A stretch of 64,000 nucleotides of DNA from Parelaphostrongylus tenuis. Its lineage: Eukaryota > Nematoda > Chromadorea > Rhabditida > Metastrongylidae. The notes beneath the pieces were generated by a model that was not told where the DNA came from, ran no database searches, and saw only the letters and a list, made by a program, of their open reading frames with translations. Of this stretch, positions 49,001-58,600 are shown in pieces; position 1 is the first letter of the stretch, and each line of letters starts with the position of its first letter. Both the position numbers and the translations under genes were made by a program. The DNA is taken from the NCBI GenBank assembly GCA_019055375.1, contig JAHQIW010005250.1, positions 372,001-436,000 of the forward strand, written 5' to 3'.

Positions 49001-52000
49001 TTACATGAAACCGCTATCTGAACAGCATTGATTCCATGGTTCAAAATAAATTTAAAAAAACACCAAGTAAAGCGTTTTTCGTGAATAAAAAGCATAAAGC
49101 AAAGAATTTACATTAAGACCATGTACAACATGATCGCATTTATCCAGAATTTTTTCCATTATCAAGCGGCAAATTTTAATCAGACATATACCGCTATTGC
49201 ATTTGCACCAGCCTGGTACCATACAGGCAAGAAGAACTACTTGAAAATGTGATTTCTAGGAACACGAAAAATAGGGTATATCTGAAGATATGTATTTTGA
49301 CGCAAGTTGACATACGTACTCAAAACATGATGGAAATTTCTGGAGCATTTTGTAATAATAAAAAACTGAAACACTAGACGTTCTCCAATAGAGAACTATA
49401 GATTTAGAATTCTTTCATAACGAACAACGAAATCAGTGTCAAAGGACAGTATCAAGGATCTCAGCTTGGTGTGAAGTCTGTAATCTCGTTCACCTTCTGC
49501 ATGGTTCCGTCGCATTGAATTGCCGTACTGTGGTGCACCGTACCACATTCACCCTTTTCTTCTTGATTAATATTCTCAAGAATTCAGCGCGGACTTTCCT
49601 GAAACAAGGGTATACTTTGTAAATCGTTCTTTGAATATAGTAATGGCACTTGTGATATGTTAAGTTCAGTGGTTTCATTTTCGATTGAGGAAATCACTTT
49701 TGGATAAATTGATTAAGAGGTCTTTGCGGCTCTCAGTGAATTCACTAGGATTTAACCGTTTGTGTCATTAGAAACTTTTCAACGATTTCGTTTTATTTTT
49801 TCTGAGGAACTGAAGTAAAACTATTATGCTATAAAGTGGAAGTTATATATGTGACCTCCAATAGCACCTCCAAAATGCGCATCGCAACCGCTAGTTGCAC
49901 TTCTGTTCTACTACTTATGCCTGTACGACTATTATTTACGATAAATTCAGAGCACCTATTACATATTTTCATCATGTGGCTAGAATTCTATAGCAACGAT
50001 GAAGGAAATGTCACTCTGGTTAACATGGTTGACCCTGTCTGTGACGATCCTATGCATGTGAGGCTGCGAACACTTCTAGCTTCCAATACGTTGTGATTTG
50101 TAGTAAATGCTAACTTTAGAGCCATAATCGCCGAAAGAAAGCTCTGGTCGGAAATTGTGCACAACATTTCAACTACTTTCAATCTCGTGGTTTGCACTAT
50201 GGTCACTAATAAATAGTTCCCGAAGCATATCAGAAATCCCTTATAAGCTCGGACACGAAGTACATAACATTGTTTGTCCGGAGTTTAACCGAACTTGTCT
50301 GTCCAGTCATTGATTTTTTTTAAGGCCTACCGTCTCGTGAAATTTGGACACCCAGGACAGTCAATCAGATCTGTTCAACATAAGCAGTGGGTTTTTTCCG
50401 ACTATGATCAAACAAAATTTTCTATAATTTTCATCTATGTTTTTAGTCCACATTTTCTATTCTGACGAGCCGTCACTTATCAGCTAAGCTCAGAAATTAC
50501 TACTTCCCTTCCACCGAACATTTGATATGGCAGAAGTGGAAGAAAAGTGTGAAAATAATTAAGCAAAATGTGCACGTTACAGCGATATGATCAATTTTAT
50601 TTAGCACTGTTCAAGTAAGTAGTGCCTTTTACGATAAGCCTCGAGAGAAGGATTCTCCATACGAGCTTTTTTGAATGGTCTTCTTCACTATAGGAGAATC
50701 TGTTAGTTGACTTTTCACACTGTGCATTCCAATTCAAACACGATCAATGTGGAACATTTACCACGTAGCGTTCGAGCTAATCAGGGTTCATTTTGTTTGA
50801 TACTCATGTAGGTATGATTCTCTTTACATAACTTAGAAAAGCTATATTCATTTCCATTAGTCTTATTATATCACATATCGTTGGCCACGATGTCCTCGTT
50901 CTATTTTTGTCTATGGGGTATGCCACGACATCTCCTGCATCCTATGCGACCGATATGACGAAAAATAAATGGCAAAAGTAACGCTGAAAAGAAGCCATAT
51001 ACATTAATTTCCCCGTTCCCTTTCGTATAGGTTGTTGAACGTCTAGTTCCATAAATGTTCACCATATATAGGAAGTAATAAGTTGCATAGTTGAATATAA
51101 TTTGATACAAACATTTTCTAAGGTCTGAGGAAGGCTAATTTGTTAAAACGTAAGCTACCGAGCTTCAAAAGAAAAGTCTCAACTTTGTGCAGGTTTTAAG
51201 TTAATAAAAGACTGCTATTAAACTAGTTTCTTTATTTTCAATTTTCTCGCAGTAGCTTAGTCTAGCATAGTGTGAAGTATCATACAGTTTTTTTTTTCAT
51301 TATGACATCCTTTTATACGTTTACTGTTACCCTGTCGTCCTATGACCTTATATCCTTTTGATCCTTTTGACTGTATCACTAGGTCTTCAATACAAGGTAT
51401 CGCCATCATCGTGCAAACACTCCAATTGCAAATCTTCTAAGAAGCTTATCCAAATCGTTTGAACTTTGTTCTTTAGAGATTTGAAGTTTCTTCAAATTTT
51501 CTTCGCCATTGATGTTAATAGAAAGGACTAGTTTGAGGTCAAAAAACAAGGTTTTTTGTTCTCATTGCTTCCGATGCCACAAAGCTCGTGCAGTTTACCG
51601 AGTTTTCGTGCAAACCCAGCAATCTTTCAGTGACCTAGCTAATGCGCTTTGACCAAAATTGGCATTCCAGACCCAAGTTTCAAATGCGCAAGCACACACG
51701 TGTGCATGCGTGGATATGTACACGTTTTTTGAATAGTTGATCAAGCACAGCTGACACAAGAACTGAAGTTTATCAGCGCTGAACTAGTGACCACGTTTGA
51801 AAAAAAACACGACTGCCATGTCCGACATTTGAGGGCAAACCATAATTGTAGCAACTCCCACAAGGTTTTCTCTTATTTTCCACCCTTTCGCCGTATCACG
51901 GAGACACCCTCATGGCTTGAAAGTCCGCCGCATCGGCATCCAATGTCCTAATGTGATCAATTGTATATCGTTATCGTCGCATTGTCCTACCGTTGGGCCT

Positions 52001-52400
52001 GAACGCCGAGCCGTCGTCGAAGTACGGTCTGCACCGTCGTGGATCGTAAGCACCCATCACGCGAGGAGCTTTAGAATGAGACATGCATGAACCGCCGCCG
52101 ATGGTAATGCATCCAGTCCCATGTTTGATTACACCTTTTGTATATAGGTTCCCATAATCCTCCATTATGAGTTACCTACTGGATACTCCTCTCGGTGTAA
52201 TCTTACGGAGCTTGCATGGCGATTTTTCGAGCTCCGCCTGTTTGACGTCGTGTTACGCGGCCACTGACCACGGTATCGGTGAATTCTGAAAATGAAGACT
52301 CAGCATTGACGCTGGCTTCATCACGTTTCTCCATTATTCTTGTTGTAGCTCTTTCACTTTGTGCTGCTGCCTTGCCTGTTGCTCTTTGCCTTTCTGTCAT
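31009..52400 (-). CDS. Gene 3: InaF-motif single-pass membrane protein
   Basis: Minus-strand exons at 52400-52207, 33754-33646, 33407-33218 and 31076-31009 join with matching phases into 186 codons plus a stop. The protein has a hydrophilic basic N-terminus of about 65 residues, one transmembrane segment with the pattern W-I-R-(F)-V-T-V...S-L...Y-Y-V-Y-L-W-D-P, a tail with PCPPC, and a serine-rich end. The core around the helix matches the InaF motif (human INAFM1/2; Drosophila InaF proteins, which support TRP channel function: family knowledge). The last three exons are well supported. Linking the first exon across about 18.5 kb rests on phase, a strong GTAAGA donor and the expected hydrophilic N-terminus. 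That intron contains a large Penelope-like element. Confidence 0.6.
31871..32147 (-). repeat. SINE family A copy
   Basis: Minus strand, between the last two exons of gene 3. The body AGACAAATGTGGTACCGATT and the head complement TATCACATGCGCTC match the other copies; the tail lies at 31871-31935. Confidence 0.7.
32452..32995. repeat. Inverted pair of tRNA-like repeats
   Basis: Two arms of about 250 bp face each other around a centre near 32700-32765. Each arm holds a tRNA-like block; the plus-strand one at 32886-32959 starts GCGTCAG and ends CTGACGC (seven perfect pairs) with a T-arm GCGGG-TACTAGT-CCCGC (five perfect pairs). I see no good anticodon arm, so it is SINE-like rather than a working tRNA. 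It lies in gene 3 intron 3. Confidence 0.65.
33218..33407 (-). CDS. Gene 3 exon 3: juxtamembrane domain with PCPPC
   Basis: Acceptor GATTTCAG, donor GTGCGT, 63 codons plus one base. It begins FQREVINYSVPIHKAHG, continues through an arginine-rich stretch and a proline-rich segment with PCPPC, and ends LATILAE. It directly follows exon 2 across a 238-nt intron with phase 0. Confidence 0.7.
33646..33754 (-). CDS. Gene 3 exon 2: InaF-like transmembrane motif
   Basis: Acceptor AAATTTAG, donor GTTAGT, one base plus 36 codons: WIRFVTVLGYIFFVSLPAVS followed by LSIYYVYLWDPGYIHK. A basic or aromatic start, T-V, S-L and Y-Y...W-D-P are the InaF signature. Phase 2 in, phase 0 out. Confidence 0.75.
33796..33880 (-). 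repeat. SINE family A tail fragment
   Basis: AGGATAAGGCAAAGTTTTTG then GTTGATCAATCCCTGATGAA is the complement of the family tail. The head is missing. It ends close to the gene 3 transmembrane exon. Confidence 0.5.
33985..34165 (-). repeat. SINE family C copy
   Basis: The complement shows GTCTCTGAC-free decay but keeps GGTTCAACTTCCGCCTGGGG at the box B end and GACCAAACCCGTTAACATTG at the other, as in the copies at 41.5 and 43.9 kb. Confidence 0.45.
34208..34246. repeat. AT dinucleotide microsatellite
   Basis: (AT)n run directly before a SINE A copy. Confidence 0.85.
34253..34556 (+). repeat. SINE family A copy (best preserved)
   Basis: Head GAGCGCATGTGGAGCAGTGG (box A like), GGTTCGTCTC at about 34311 (box B like), body ACAGATTTGTCTGGGAGGAT, GGCCAGATGTGCATTCAATC, tail CCCTCAGGATTGTTCAACGC...AAGCCTTATCCTTTT. 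This copy best shows the tRNA-derived promoter boxes. Confidence 0.75.
34560..36099. other. Intron sequence without recognised features
   Basis: Gene 3 intron 1, upstream of the Penelope element. A 78-codon frame at 35160-35396 has charged, protein-like composition but no recognised family and no matching splice sites. Confidence 0.35.
37161..38081 (+). pseudogene. Penelope reverse transcriptase open frame (306 codons)
   Basis: Longest open frame in the window. It has RT motifs A (SFDVTA), B (MGQRLAPTLA) and C (YIDD) in order, with conserved KSKANWLPFLNVQV and the Penelope-typical KWYHKPSSKN downstream. Upstream sequence at 36821-37168 is the same protein in another frame, so this is part of a broken ORF. 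Confidence 0.88.
38112..38573 (+). pseudogene. Penelope GIY-YIG endonuclease domain
   Basis: 153 codons. The C-terminal two thirds hold a cysteine cluster (NDCKVCPN, ISCEAC), the GIY-type IYLIS, YIG in EYIGETGR, and the R and E of RVKEH. A frameshift near 38555 cuts it off from its conserved end (EAF.IHNKGPKMIRKEECF). Confidence 0.88.
39055..41435. other. Intron sequence without recognised features
   Basis: Gene 3 intron 1. Contains an A/G-rich tract at about 41155-41270. Frames are short. Confidence 0.45.
41440..41660 (-). repeat. SINE family C copy
   Basis: Minus strand: GACCAAACCTGTTGGAGGTT, GGCTGATTGCTAACATAGAG, ATGTTGAAGAATAAGTGGTG, then tRNA-like GATGGTGTAGTGGTAGTATG and AAGCGGGTTCGACTCATATC. 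Confidence 0.65.
42953..43412. mobile_element. Foldback element with about 120-bp terminal inverted repeats
   Basis: It starts CCATGGCATCGACTGTTTTT and ends AAAAACAGTCGATGCCATGG, an exact inverted match; pairing continues through CCTCGCAGCAAACACTCAAT and a CCCGAGATTGATACGCC block and on to an inner CCTCCCT/GGGAGGG pair. The right inner arm has a long G/A-rich run (about 43268-43303). The 86-codon frame inside is fortuitous. It lies in gene 3 intron 1. This is the cleanest foldback in the window. Confidence 0.82.
43820..43990 (+). repeat. SINE family C copy (best tRNA-like head)
   Basis: GACCAAACCTGTTAAAGTTT and ATAGAGATGTTGAAGAATGA, then GCCTCGGCGGTGAAGTGGTA...CGGGTTCGATTCCCAGCTGAGGC. Seven acceptor pairs form (one G-T), but the T-stem has two mismatches and the base before the anticodon position is C, not T. 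Confidence 0.65.
44510..45240 (-). mobile_element. Penelope-like element fragment (GIY-YIG region and tail)
   Basis: Minus-strand reading gives HDRFYDRLC, CIICPSGENG and GIVYLISCQVYADKYTAEIG, then FWITFIN...WECFAIALD, then the tail to about 44510. YIGE of the family is YTAE here. It belongs to a different subfamily from the 36-39 kb copy and is closer to the fragment at 54.9-55.5 kb. Confidence 0.78.
45590..45990. mobile_element. Probable Penelope-related fragment with inverted ends
   Basis: The left edge, reverse complemented, reads CTGAGGAAGACGAAGACGTC; the right edge reads CCGAGGAAGACGAAGGCGGA. Both resemble Penelope tails and face opposite ways. The centre has no readable domain. Confidence 0.4.
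46674..46958 (+). repeat. SINE family A copy
   Basis: Plus strand: GAGCTCGTGTGGAGCAAGGT head, ATGGCTCGATCTCGCT (box B region), GTAAAGGCCAAATATGGCGT body, tail CTCACAGGGATTAATCA...TTATCCTTTTTC. Confidence 0.7.
46960..51100. other. Intron sequence without recognised features
   Basis: Gene 3 intron 1. AT-rich; overlapping frames near 48567-49031 and 49836-50206 have no domain and run antisense to one another. Confidence 0.4.
51105..51200 (+). mobile_element. Possible solo Penelope-like 3' tail
   Basis: GTCTGAGGAAGGCTAATTTG followed by an AAAACGTAAGCT run at about 51120-51160 matches the tail pattern (CTGANGA, stem, GAAAC, loop, GC) of the other copies. No coding sequence is attached. Confidence 0.35.
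51971..52165 (-). CDS. Unassigned open frame just inside gene 3 intron 1
   Basis: A 64-codon frame starting MEDYGNLYTKGVIKHGTGCI, rich in glycine, cysteine and arginine. It has internal GT donors (CGACG|GTGCAG in phase 2, AACG|GTAGGA in phase 1). The phase-2 donor could join it to the InaF exon as an alternative first exon giving R-R-W-I-R-F. Codon composition looks coding; there is no recognised domain. Confidence 0.25.
   Translation of the reverse strand: MEDYGNLYTKGVIKHGTGCITIGGGSCMSHSKAPRVMGAYDPRRCRPYFDDGSAFRPNGRTMRR
52207..52400 (-). CDS. Gene 3 candidate exon 1: hydrophilic N-terminus
   Basis: ATG at 52400-52398, donor GTAAGA below 52207, phase 2. It begins MTERQRATGKAAAQSERATT and ends GARKIAMQAP; lysine-, arginine- and serine-rich with no hydrophobic run, as in N-termini of InaF proteins. 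It could instead belong to another gene. Confidence 0.42.
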
Positions 52401-54870
52401 GTATTCGTTCTTCCTTACTCCAGATGTACCATTGCTTCATTTGATAGTATCCTGCCTTGCAAGCTCTTCGTCACTCTCACTGTTTGTGTAGGGTCTATCT
52501 CCTTTTCACTCGAAAAGCTCTATCACTCTTGAATTACTTCGCCAGGTACTTACCCATGCATTACTTGAGAACTTACCTCGCACTCCTGTGACATTATCGT
52601 GATATAACATCGCGTCTTACTTGTGTACATATGATTGCTCAATATTGTTATTGTAATGTTTTTTATTTTCAGGTTGTTCGTTTACGGGAAACCCAATGTT
52701 GGCTTAACCAATATCATCACACGTTTCTTGCATTATTCACTATTGTTTATTGGGATAATCAATAATCAACCTAGCTCTCCGCACAAGAATAACGAACAAC
52801 AAAAATATCAAGTACCGCGTGGTATCAAACGCGAGCAAATTATCAAAACCACTACATTTCTGGCTTAACCAAGGCACATCGACCGTCTAAACTTCTGACC
52901 ACTGTAGTAGTAGCCTTTGTTGGTACTTATCCGATTGTCCGTACACTAATTCAACTCTCCAGAAGAAACGTATTTTCTGATTGTTTTCTAAAGTTTGGGT
53001 AATTATTTGATAGCTTAAGTTAAAAGAGCTTTGATAGTGTATTTCATTTTCAAAAAGGCTTCATTGTTATGCTGAAACAACATGAATAAAATTTCGTATC
53101 TCATTTGAAAAATTCTCGCTGAAGAAAGCTACTTATGTTCTTCCTGATGAGGAGGGAACAAGTGAAAAGCGATCTCTTTCGCTGCAAGGAACTTCATAGG
53201 ACAATTAGTGAGCATTCGAAAGCTGCGACTTCATGCTACACGCTTCGTCTCCACTTTCTCAAAACACCCGTAACGTTTTAGCACCCAGGTCAAAAATTAT
53301 GTTCCCCACTAGCCTTTTGCCTTCATTTTTATGACGTGCATAATTCACTGGAAGCCGAAAAGCATATCACTGTGTAGAAAAATTTTCGTAGTATCTCAAA
53401 TAATCGTCTTATCTGGAGTTCTTACGAAACGGAAGTTATATCCCCAATTGAGTAACAATAAGTCGATCGTCCCGCCTCTCCCAGCTCGTGCCGCCAGCTC
53501 TGCCACGGCTCTCATCTTGTCGAATAGCCCGTGAAAATCGTTACCAAAAATATAAAACCGATCTTTTTTCCCTGCTAAACCGTATTTCCAGAAAACAAGC
53601 ACATCGCTAGAATCAGAAAACATTACGCTATCAGATGATCACTGATAGTCTAGATCAAAAGCTCTATACGGCGAGGTTCAAAGCACAAATCAAAGACTAG
53701 AGGAGATCAAAAGATCAAAAGAGCTTTTCAAAAAGCAAACATATTTTTCAGTTTTTTGAAGCTTGCAATATAGTTTGAGAACTAGTATCACAGGAAGTAG
53801 TTTTGTCCAGTGAAATGTACGCGTAATAAGGGAGAAACAGGTGATTCAATGAACCATGACTTTATTTTGAGTGTTACAGCGTATAAAGGGGTGTTTTGAA
53901 AAGCCAGCGACGTGGGGTTGTAGCCACAAGTCTCGAGTGCTTACTAATGCTCTTATGAAAGTTCTTCTCCAGCAAGTAAAATCGATTTTTCATTCGTTTT
54001 CTCATATTTAGAAAGAGCCGATGTTTTTATTCTTAAGCACTAATCGATATAGCAAATCTTAAGGAGTCCAACAATTTTTTTTTGCTTTGGAAAGAATTGC
54101 CCTTGCGCTGTAGCAGCAAAAAGAATATTGGGTTTCACAATTTGTGGCACCGAAGAAAGCGTGGTGGCTTGGCTGCCATGTTGCGAAATACCTATAATAT
54201 AACGGCAAAGCACGGTGGTTTAGTGTCAATCTTGCACTGAGCGAAACTTAGCATTCTTTTGACCGCTAGAGCACGATAAAGTCCTTTTCAAAAACCATAA
54301 ACAGTGATGCAATCGTCGAGGCTAAACTATTGAATGATTGCCATAATTCTAAGGGAAAACTGTGTTCAGCGAGATATATCTTAATGAGGAACGTAACTTT
54401 ATTTTTTATGTCGCAGCGCAATAATAAATCTATATTAAAAGCAAAATGCATCATTGAAATCACTGAGATTTGAGCTATCAGATAGTTATCGAAATTGAAA
54501 AAAATAAAACAGATGCTTTTCTACGGGATCGAAGGAAGGCGTGGACAACAGAAATGATTGTTTTGCGAAATCCAATATTGTCGTAGCTGTACAGCGCAGA
54601 CATAGTTCGTTTCAAAAACCAAACACACTACTGAAATCCTTGATATTTGATCTGTCGATTAGTTATACAAAATTTAAAGTGGTTACTGTGCTGGGGGAGG
54701 GGGGTGGTAGCTGTAACAAGCGTCTAAAAATTGGTACTGTGGTAACTGTGCTACTGGAGAGTCTGGAAGGACGAAGTAGGCACTTGTCTAGCATTGTATA
54801 AGTGCCCACACCATACCTCATAACATACGTCTAAAAACTTGTTATCATGTTATTCCGAATTTCCTCATAA
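52401..54870. other. Intergenic, between genes 3 and 2
   Basis: Contains the solo foldback end at 53.9 kb. A 77-codon frame at 52635-52868 begins near a TTTTCAG site and ends in a stop, but no partner exon was found. No promoter element can be supported. Confidence 0.4.
53865..53990 (+). repeat. Solo end related to the 7.1 kb foldback
   Basis: GTTACAGCGTATAAAGGGGT followed by GTTTTGAAAAGCC and GTGGGGTTGTAG matches 7665-7735 base for base over most positions. Confidence 0.5.
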
Positions 54871-54871
54871 G

Positions 54872-55545
54872 CCAGACTCGAGGTGTTACATCAATCTTTA
54901 CTCAACAGCTAACGTTCCGGCAGCTCGCCTTCTTCAGAGCCTGAAAGGTCAACTTGTCCACAATCCAATCAACCGAACAATTCCATAACTCTTTTAGAAA
55001 AAATCACGAAACTCAGATTTCAGTCGCATCAAGCACAAAATGAACTCTCATCATACTCACCGCTTTTTACATGTGTTCCACTGAAATGTTCAGGTCACCG
55101 GAAGTAGATCACATAGGCTCGTAATGCACCCAATCCATCAAAACAACAAATTTATATACTGGCTCATATCAAGAGCGATAACGAAGCATTCTTCCCTGTG
55201 GTTTTTTTGAATTGGTCGTTTCAATCCAAAACGCTTCTAAAATCTTGCACCCTGATGTTTTATGTTCCTTCACAAGGATGTCGACCTCTATGTCATAATC
55301 TACATCGTCATGCCTCTGTGCTCTAGGCATCTCTATCGGGATATTACATCTAATATGACGCTTGCCATCAATGCTTGATTCGACTTAAATCTAGGACTGG
55401 TGATTTTTTCTAAAGGAGTAATGGAGGTCTTCAATTATTTGGATTGCAGACAGCTTGACCTTTTCAGGCTTTGATGAAGGCGAGCTGCCGAAGCGTCAGT
55501 TGTTGAAAAAAAGATTAATGTAACACCTCGTGTCTAGTTTAGAAG
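54872..55545 (-). mobile_element. Penelope-like fragment bounded by inverted tail repeats
   Basis: The left end (54872-54990) read on minus and the right end (55430-55545) read on plus are versions of the same tail, including a GAGGTGTTAC outer edge and hammerhead-like CTGAAGA/TTGATGA...GGCGAGCTGCC. Between them the minus strand encodes KTSGCKILEAFWIETTN, the Penelope C-terminus. Inverted terminal repeats are usual for this class. Confidence 0.72.
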
Positions 55546-55549
55546 AAAA

Positions 55550-55664
55550 TTAGGAATTATTGAAGTATACCGAGGTTAATAAGTAGTCGGTCATGGGAGT
55601 TATCATGATATCAGTCAATTGAATGATTTTATCAAAATGAGGTGGTGGGCAGAACTGAATTATG
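55550..55664 (-). CDS. Gene 2 exon 7: C-terminal tail and stop
   Basis: Acceptor AATCCCAG. In phase with exon 6 it encodes 37 residues beginning IIQFCPPPHFDKIIQL and ending SVYFNNS, then TAA at 55552-55550. The last codons and the stop fall in the outer edge of an inverted repeat that bounds the Penelope-derived fragment on the other side. Confidence 0.65.
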
Positions 55665-58600
55665 CTGGGATTAACCGACGACATAAATAACCTTGAGAAA
55701 GTGCGACATGTTAGTCTACAACTTACGAATTCAGCAGCAGATATGGTAGTAGAACGGCATCAAAGTAGAATAACGTGATAATTTCATAGGTTATCGTTGA
55801 TATTTGGGGGGTTAATTCTAAATACTGTCGAAATTCCCAATAGACAAAGTATACGATTCGCACCGTAGACATAAATGAAACCTAAAGATCTAATTTTTTA
55901 TACATACTTTTTTTCTAGAATTTGCGAAACCTGAGAGCTTCAAATCAGTATTTTCTCTGTCAAAGCTTATCCCACTCTTCGGTCGCTATTTCATTTAGTG
56001 GATTGATTGACACCACTATACATGCATTGTTTTTGATTTCATATTGTAAAACTGCGCCGTGGCTGAGTGGTAGTGATGGTCGTAGCAACTCACGTGGGTG
56101 CCGAGCTTTACTCCCACCTCTCTCAGGCAGTCAACAATAACAGCCTACGAAACGCCACAACTAGGCTATGCTCAAGACTGCAAGGAGACTCGCTCAACTA
56201 GTATTATACACCTTTCAAGAAGACGAAAACGAATTGAATACTGGAAGTACTGGGATGCGCACAATGAAAAAAACACTGTGATGACGGATTAAATAAAGTG
56301 CTAAAAATTGTGAAACTGCAATTCATCGAATACCTGATCGCTATCAGAAACAACATTAGGATCTAAATGTGAGAAGGATGTAGTCATATTTGCGAAAATA
56401 CGTAAAACATGGCATCGGTGTTGCTAGCGAGACCTTACCTGAAGCACCATTCGAGCTTGAACATTATTTTTGAACAACATGTTCCCTTGGAGAAATAGAA
56501 AAGCGAACAAGATGCCATAGCCTGTAATCGTGCTCACTCCAACGACGTAATTAACCACCTTGTTTAACCTAAAATACAGTAATCGATATTTAGCTATCGG
56601 TTGAGGTATATCCTATGAAAAATGTCGTTATTCTTTTGGGAAAAACAGGCTCACGGCGCCAATCTCACTCCGCTATCGCGCCAAGCGGCGAACAGTCCTT
56701 AAAGTCAGAAGTTTTGTGATGTCGGCCATCGCGAAGAAGGTTTATGATTCGATTCCTTTCCACGACGCTTTGGAGCAGTTTTTTGGTCTCAATTAGTATT
56801 GAGGGTATTAACATAGTAAAAAAAAAACCCAGTTATCCAACATTTTGGTGCTTTTTGACAAGAAACGTAGACTCATTACGTAACAAGGAACAAAGTGCCA
56901 TCCACTTCCATATAAGTGTACTCCAAACAGTTGTACACTGCGGGAAATATGTTCTGGATTTCGGTTTTACAATGTTTCCGAAAGAAATAGGAAGAAAAAG
57001 TCGGATACGCTTTTTTGACTCATAGACTTCTACCTTTCGTATCGAAGAGTAAGAAAATATCAGTCAACTGAACGTTTTTTTTTTATAATAATAACGTTAT
57101 TGAAAAACCTTTGATACTAATCATCATAAAAAAATCTGCTGTGAAGCGCTGTGGTAGGACTTGAGCGAAGAACCTTCTTTCCGATGGCCGGCATCACTAA
57201 CCCCTCGAAACTACGGATTGCTCGCTGCGTAAGCTAAGGCGGCGCTGGTGTCGTGGGCTTGTCGTGCCCAAAGGGTTAATGATTGATATAATTTTTGAAA
57301 AAGGCAAGGCGCACCATCCCATCACGACAGCACCTGCTCCTGGGAGATAGTATCTTTGCATTGAATTTGTACAGAACAACACACCAGCGACATTCGTGCT
57401 CGTCAAGCAAATAGACCCAACGAAAAGAACAGCGAACAGAACTAGGCGAACCTGATAGCAATGTGAGTTGTAAATAACATCGATTGTATTTCGATTAATC
57501 AGATTATGCCGTAATCTTGAGCTAATAATGCTTTATTTTGAAGTGCCCTTTACAGATTTATTTAATGAACGATTCAAACAATGCATACTAACCTTGAGAA
57601 CTTTCAGTGGAAAAATTAGCCCAGCTTGAAAAGGGGTTACCACGTAGAGAACGCAATGCACAACTAGCGAAACATTACTAAAGTCACTAGTTAAAAAACA
57701 AGCCATAAATAGTGGGCTGAAGAACTGAAAAAAAGTAATATTATCCGAATGAAAGTCTTAGAATCTCATCAAGTGTTTGCTCTTCGTAAACTTGATTTAA
57801 CGTTTGATGTCGTGTAAATCCTTATACTGAAAAAATAGATCTCAGGAGAATCCTGGCAAATTAGTTTCTCTAACAAAAGACTAAATGCCACCAACTTGAG
57901 ATTGCAAGGTATTTTGGTCACAAACGACTTTACCTTCTCTGAAATAGTTGGTGGTAGGGCGAGTGTAAAGTAGAGATGGTTCAAGGACTCGGCTACATAG
58001 AAAATACTCGCAGCAGAACAAGTCACACTCAGCAGCATGAACGAGTGATCGGATTTCCAGCCGGAAAAGGCGTATGTTACCTGGTAATAGTGAGTTTAAG
58101 GTAGCTAAGATTGACAGTTCTTAGTATGAACCATGAAATTTTTTCAATTGATAGTGCAACAAGTTTTGGCTTACTCTCTTCTATGTACCACTTTTTCTGG
58201 TTTTTTAAGTTCAAAAATCTCGGGATATTTTTTGTCTCCCATTCTTTTTATTTGTTCTGGACTATCTCTATTGTTCGCCGATCTCCCTCTTTGAGGAATC
58301 CCGCCAGGTTATCGCGAGGGCACGCGGCGCGCCCCCAGGTGCTGGATAGGGGTACCCAACGCGAACCAGAAGCGACTGTGTGCTCCCCAGAGATGCAGAT
58401 GGATTCAGGGGATGAGCTCGCTACTTCTGCAACGCCGATTTGACTACGTCGGTCAAAAGCCTGCAATCAAGAGGCTGGGAAGTATATGGGAGGTAGTTAG
58501 GAGTCGCCTCCAACAAATAACCTCCTCCCGCTCCTCCGAGAGAGACTGGCAAGCTACTCGTAAGTACCTAGCCTCCACGTTTAGAGCCTGGCAAGCTACA

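Noticed and set aside
56744..57025. 93-codon plus-strand frame
   Set aside because: Antisense within a gene 2 intron, no domain, no splice evidence.
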